Translations under genes and position numbers: made by a program | Part shown: positions 63,001-64,000 of the stretch, piece by piece | How positions within the stretch are numbered: the stretch's first letter is position 1 | Layout: every line of letters begins with the position of its first letter | Notes under the pieces: generated by a model | The model's database searches: none | Seen by the model: only the letters and a program-made list of their open reading frames with translations | Told to the model about the DNA's origin: nothing | Origin: Rhodobacteraceae bacterium M382 | Lineage (GTDB): Bacteria > Pseudomonadota > Alphaproteobacteria > Rhodobacterales > Rhodobacteraceae | Length of the DNA stretch: 64,000 bases | Reading direction: 5' to 3' | NCBI GenBank assembly: GCA_025141015.1 | Contig: CP081098.1 | Location: forward strand, 2,858,501-2,922,500

Positions 63001-63854
63001 ACGGTGTCATCACCATCGCCTGCATCCACGATATCATCATTGGGGGCCTGCCCCGGCAGGATCGCATCATCGTTGTCGATCATGTCCCCTTCGGGGTCAC
63101 CGGTATAGGCCAGATCAATTTCGTCATCGCCAGGGGTGCCATCGACAATGCCATTGCCCTGCCCCAGAACCGGCTTGTCCAGAACCGCAACATAATCCAC
63201 GGCACCGGCAAAATGCTGGTCAAAATCATCATCGGTCGCCTCGCGGGCACCAATGGCAAAACTCTGTTCACCGCTTTCGGTAATGTTCAGCGTCATTCCC
63301 GACTGGTCGCTCGACGCGATTTCGGTCGTACCAGTGGTATCATTGACCACCTTCATCACGACGCCATCTTCCTCCCAGGAATAGGTGACGCGGATGGTAT
63401 CATTCGTTCCGGCAAAGCCCTCGGATGTGCTCAGCTCGACAGTATTGCCATCATCTGTGTGATAGACCTGAACCGTCCCGTTTTCGGTGACGCGCACCTC
63501 AAAGTAACCGGTGTCAGAGGATCCCTCGGCTCCACCGTCGGCCCCAGCTGATTCAAACACACCGCGGCTAACGACGGTGTTGGTTCCACCACCTGCCGGA
63601 ACGTAGGCGCGAAATTCGGTTTCGATGGTTCCCTCGGTGAGGTCAAAGGCCCCGTCGTTGCCATCATCGACATTCATCTGTTGGCCCGAGCCATCCAGGT
63701 TCATCCAGCCTGCGCCGAAAACGGGCCCACCGACGGATGTCCCATCTTGCGCTACGCCATCCCCTAGACCCGTATCGTTTTCTTCAAAACCATCCCGGAA
63801 GTCCCACAAACCAATGACTTTTGCCTCATACAGGTTGTCAAAGTTTCTCGCCAT
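60015..63854 (-). CDS. RTX-Hint exoprotein with LamG-like N-terminus
   Basis: 1279 residues. The start ATG at 63854 has GAGGAGAAAG in front; the frame upstream to 63974 is not family-like. The N-terminal 240 residues are a LamG/concanavalin-like beta-sandwich (ARNFDNLYEAKVIGLWDFRD). Hemolysin-type calcium-binding repeats follow in blocks (GDGDDTVYAGVGDDEVYGGG, GGAGNDSIDGGIDDDLIDGG, GGAGNDYVDGGIDEDEIHGD), broken by a 200-residue beta-rich insert. At about residue 1085 a Hint domain begins with cysteine (CFTPGTLIATPKGERRVEDL) and includes MMVSPNHRVLVANDKTTLYF. Hint domains can self-cleave. It is probably exported by type I secretion; no exporter gene is adjacent. Confidence 0.88.
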   Translation of the reverse strand: MARNFDNLYEAKVIGLWDFRDGFEENDTGLGDGVAQDGTSVGGPVFGAGWMNLDGSGQQMNVDDGNDGAFDLTEGTIETEFRAYVPAGGGTNTVVSRGVFESAGADGGAEGSSDTGYFEVRVTENGTVQVYHTDDGNTVELSTSEGFAGTNDTIRVTYSWEEDGVVMKVVNDTTGTTEIASSDQSGMTLNITESGEQSFAIGAREATDDDFDQHFAGAVDYVAVLDKPVLGQGNGIVDGTPGDDEIDLAYTGDPEGDMIDNDDAILPGQAPNDDIVDAGDGDDTVYAGVGDDEVYGGGGSDELHGEEGDDALYGDQSAPGGGAGGSVREALLWNEGTTQGDATVYSEGDDLGGGLTQDTGSVNVTYTNTVAPTGSDATFTTEEQATGNIDTGGAPANSGSAMASYLNNDGDEAVHCLEFSESVSNVSFRINDIDGHGQVSVRAFDEAGDPITVVLGNGPRVTLSDDDAVPGDDTGTSQGGYAGASLPDYSLLVTISGPVSKIEIDHAQVGVEPTIITVTDVFFDVATPSTGVDGDDTIDGGDGDDTIVGNGGDDDLTGGDGSDSVDGGDGDDMIDTRGNEPVPLPDRGFDGYTGTTPNIPFVPADGDIFDDRDTVSGGDGNDTILTGDDNDVIDGGAGNDSIDGGIDDDLIDGGADDDVIIGGEGADTIDGGTGADTIYGGLDPVFPDALNIVDDLPGALADPDPTNGMDVIDGGDGDDVIFGQDDDDVLSGGAGNDYVDGGIDEDEIHGDAGDDLLLGRQGNDTIDGGTGDDTLLGGEGADTLDGGDDRDIIGAGIGDVIIGGEGGDDLDTMIAQGLATIAYTDDDPSTESGIVTFYNDDLTVAGTAEFSEIENALVIGTATPVTSSGTPGGPGGPGTTAIDGVVEGTSGDDDIDLGYLGDPELDRVDNDDAVPPLVDEQDVIVAGDGDDTVHGRDDTDVIFGGEGNDELYGDGGGDAIDGGAGDDTIDGGAGRDILFGGEGDDVISGGNDDPDDGGDLLLGGLGDDTFNNVGQGEVIAGGEDADGLDIDTLDLTGAAEAANPGGSLTVEYDPTDPEAGTVRFFDSTGAETGTTIFSEIESVIVPCFTPGTLIATPKGERRVEDLQIGDRVITRDNGIQAIRWLGSRTMQGKELARAEHLNPVLIREGALGNGLPERDMMVSPNHRVLVANDKTTLYFEEREVLVAAKHLTGLEGVDVVEVSTVTYIHFMFDQHEVVLSDGAWTESFQPGDQTMDGLGNAQRNEIFELFPELRTREGLESYQSARRSLKKHEAHLLTH

Positions 63855-64000
63855 AACTTTCTCCTCATCGGCACTTCCAGAATGCCAAACCCGCAAACAG
63901 CGGATACAAAATGCAACCCTACAGACCGATGTCGACCGGTTCCGGCGACCGACACGGCAACAGCCAAGTAACAAGCAAGGGAGAGACGGCAGCGCACCGT
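63855..64000. other. Upstream region of the RTX-Hint gene (window edge)
   Basis: The remaining 146 bp hold the ribosome-binding site and presumably the promoter of the RTX-Hint gene. No further gene is seen within the window. Confidence 0.5.

Noticed and set aside
61407-63551. A 714-codon plus-strand frame with Val/Ile/Ala/Asp-rich repeats
   Set aside because: It is the complement of the RTX repeats of the RTX-Hint gene; the repeats arise from GGxGxD codons on the other strand.
1-64000. CRISPR arrays, prophage, or intact insertion sequences
   Set aside because: No regularly spaced repeat array, phage structural genes or intact transposase was found anywhere in the window.

Overview
The window is chromosomal DNA from a GC-rich alphaproteobacterium, most likely a marine Rhodobacterales (Roseobacter group). 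The pointers are a PutR/PutA pair with a PutA of about 1130 residues, RTX and Hint exoproteins, a TIGR04283-type glycosyltransferase, and dispersed hairpin elements placed straight after stop codons. This is inferred from gene content read by eye; no database search was possible. There is no prophage, CRISPR array or intact insertion sequence. Most of the window is housekeeping and metabolic genes in short transcription units on both strands.

Layout. 1-7186 (minus): a partial adenylate cyclase with TolB-like and TPR modules, a cupin, a DUF302 protein and a YhaO/YhaN-like nuclease-ATPase pair. 7493-12032 (plus): a membrane guanylate/adenylate cyclase and an RTX exoprotein. 12196-12496 (minus): tRNA-Leu(UAA) interrupted by a 215-nt group I intron, the most striking single feature. 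12614-17225: a TPR protein and the divergent putR/putA proline catabolism locus. 17363-22718: rhomboid protease, thioesterase, divergent metF/metR with a MetR box, an MDR oxidoreductase and an inositol monophosphatase. 22924-31218: DUF2235 hydrolase overlapping an orphan molybdenum hydroxylase large subunit, an arylsulfatase, a LysR regulator, a sterol desaturase-like enzyme and a divergent PanB-like protein. 31586-36198: valS and a class I fructose-bisphosphate aldolase. 36344-43051: alpha/beta hydrolase, AraC regulator, fatty acid hydroxylase, crotonase and two PLP aminotransferases. 43331-51198: an ABC exporter, glycosyltransferase, ygfZ with a fructosamine kinase, two proteins of unknown role and metY. 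51199-52534: a gene-free stretch with what may be a decayed transposase. 52535-64000: SIMPL protein, a large GspL/PilM-to-GspC/PilP-like fusion, hppD with a divergent Lrp regulator, a CPA2 antiporter and a 1279-residue RTX-Hint exoprotein.

Regulation is readable in several divergent intergenic regions: a 16-bp direct repeat spaced by exactly 30 bp between putR and putA, TGAA-N5-TTCA between metF and metR, a 21-bp inverted repeat beside the LysR gene at 29187, a 12-bp palindrome between hppD and its Lrp-type neighbour, and AT-rich tandem palindromes at 40005-40049. Two families of hairpin-rich elements sit directly after stop codons. Their hairpin arms differ in sequence between copies but keep pairing, so they look structured and are the best candidates here for something little described.
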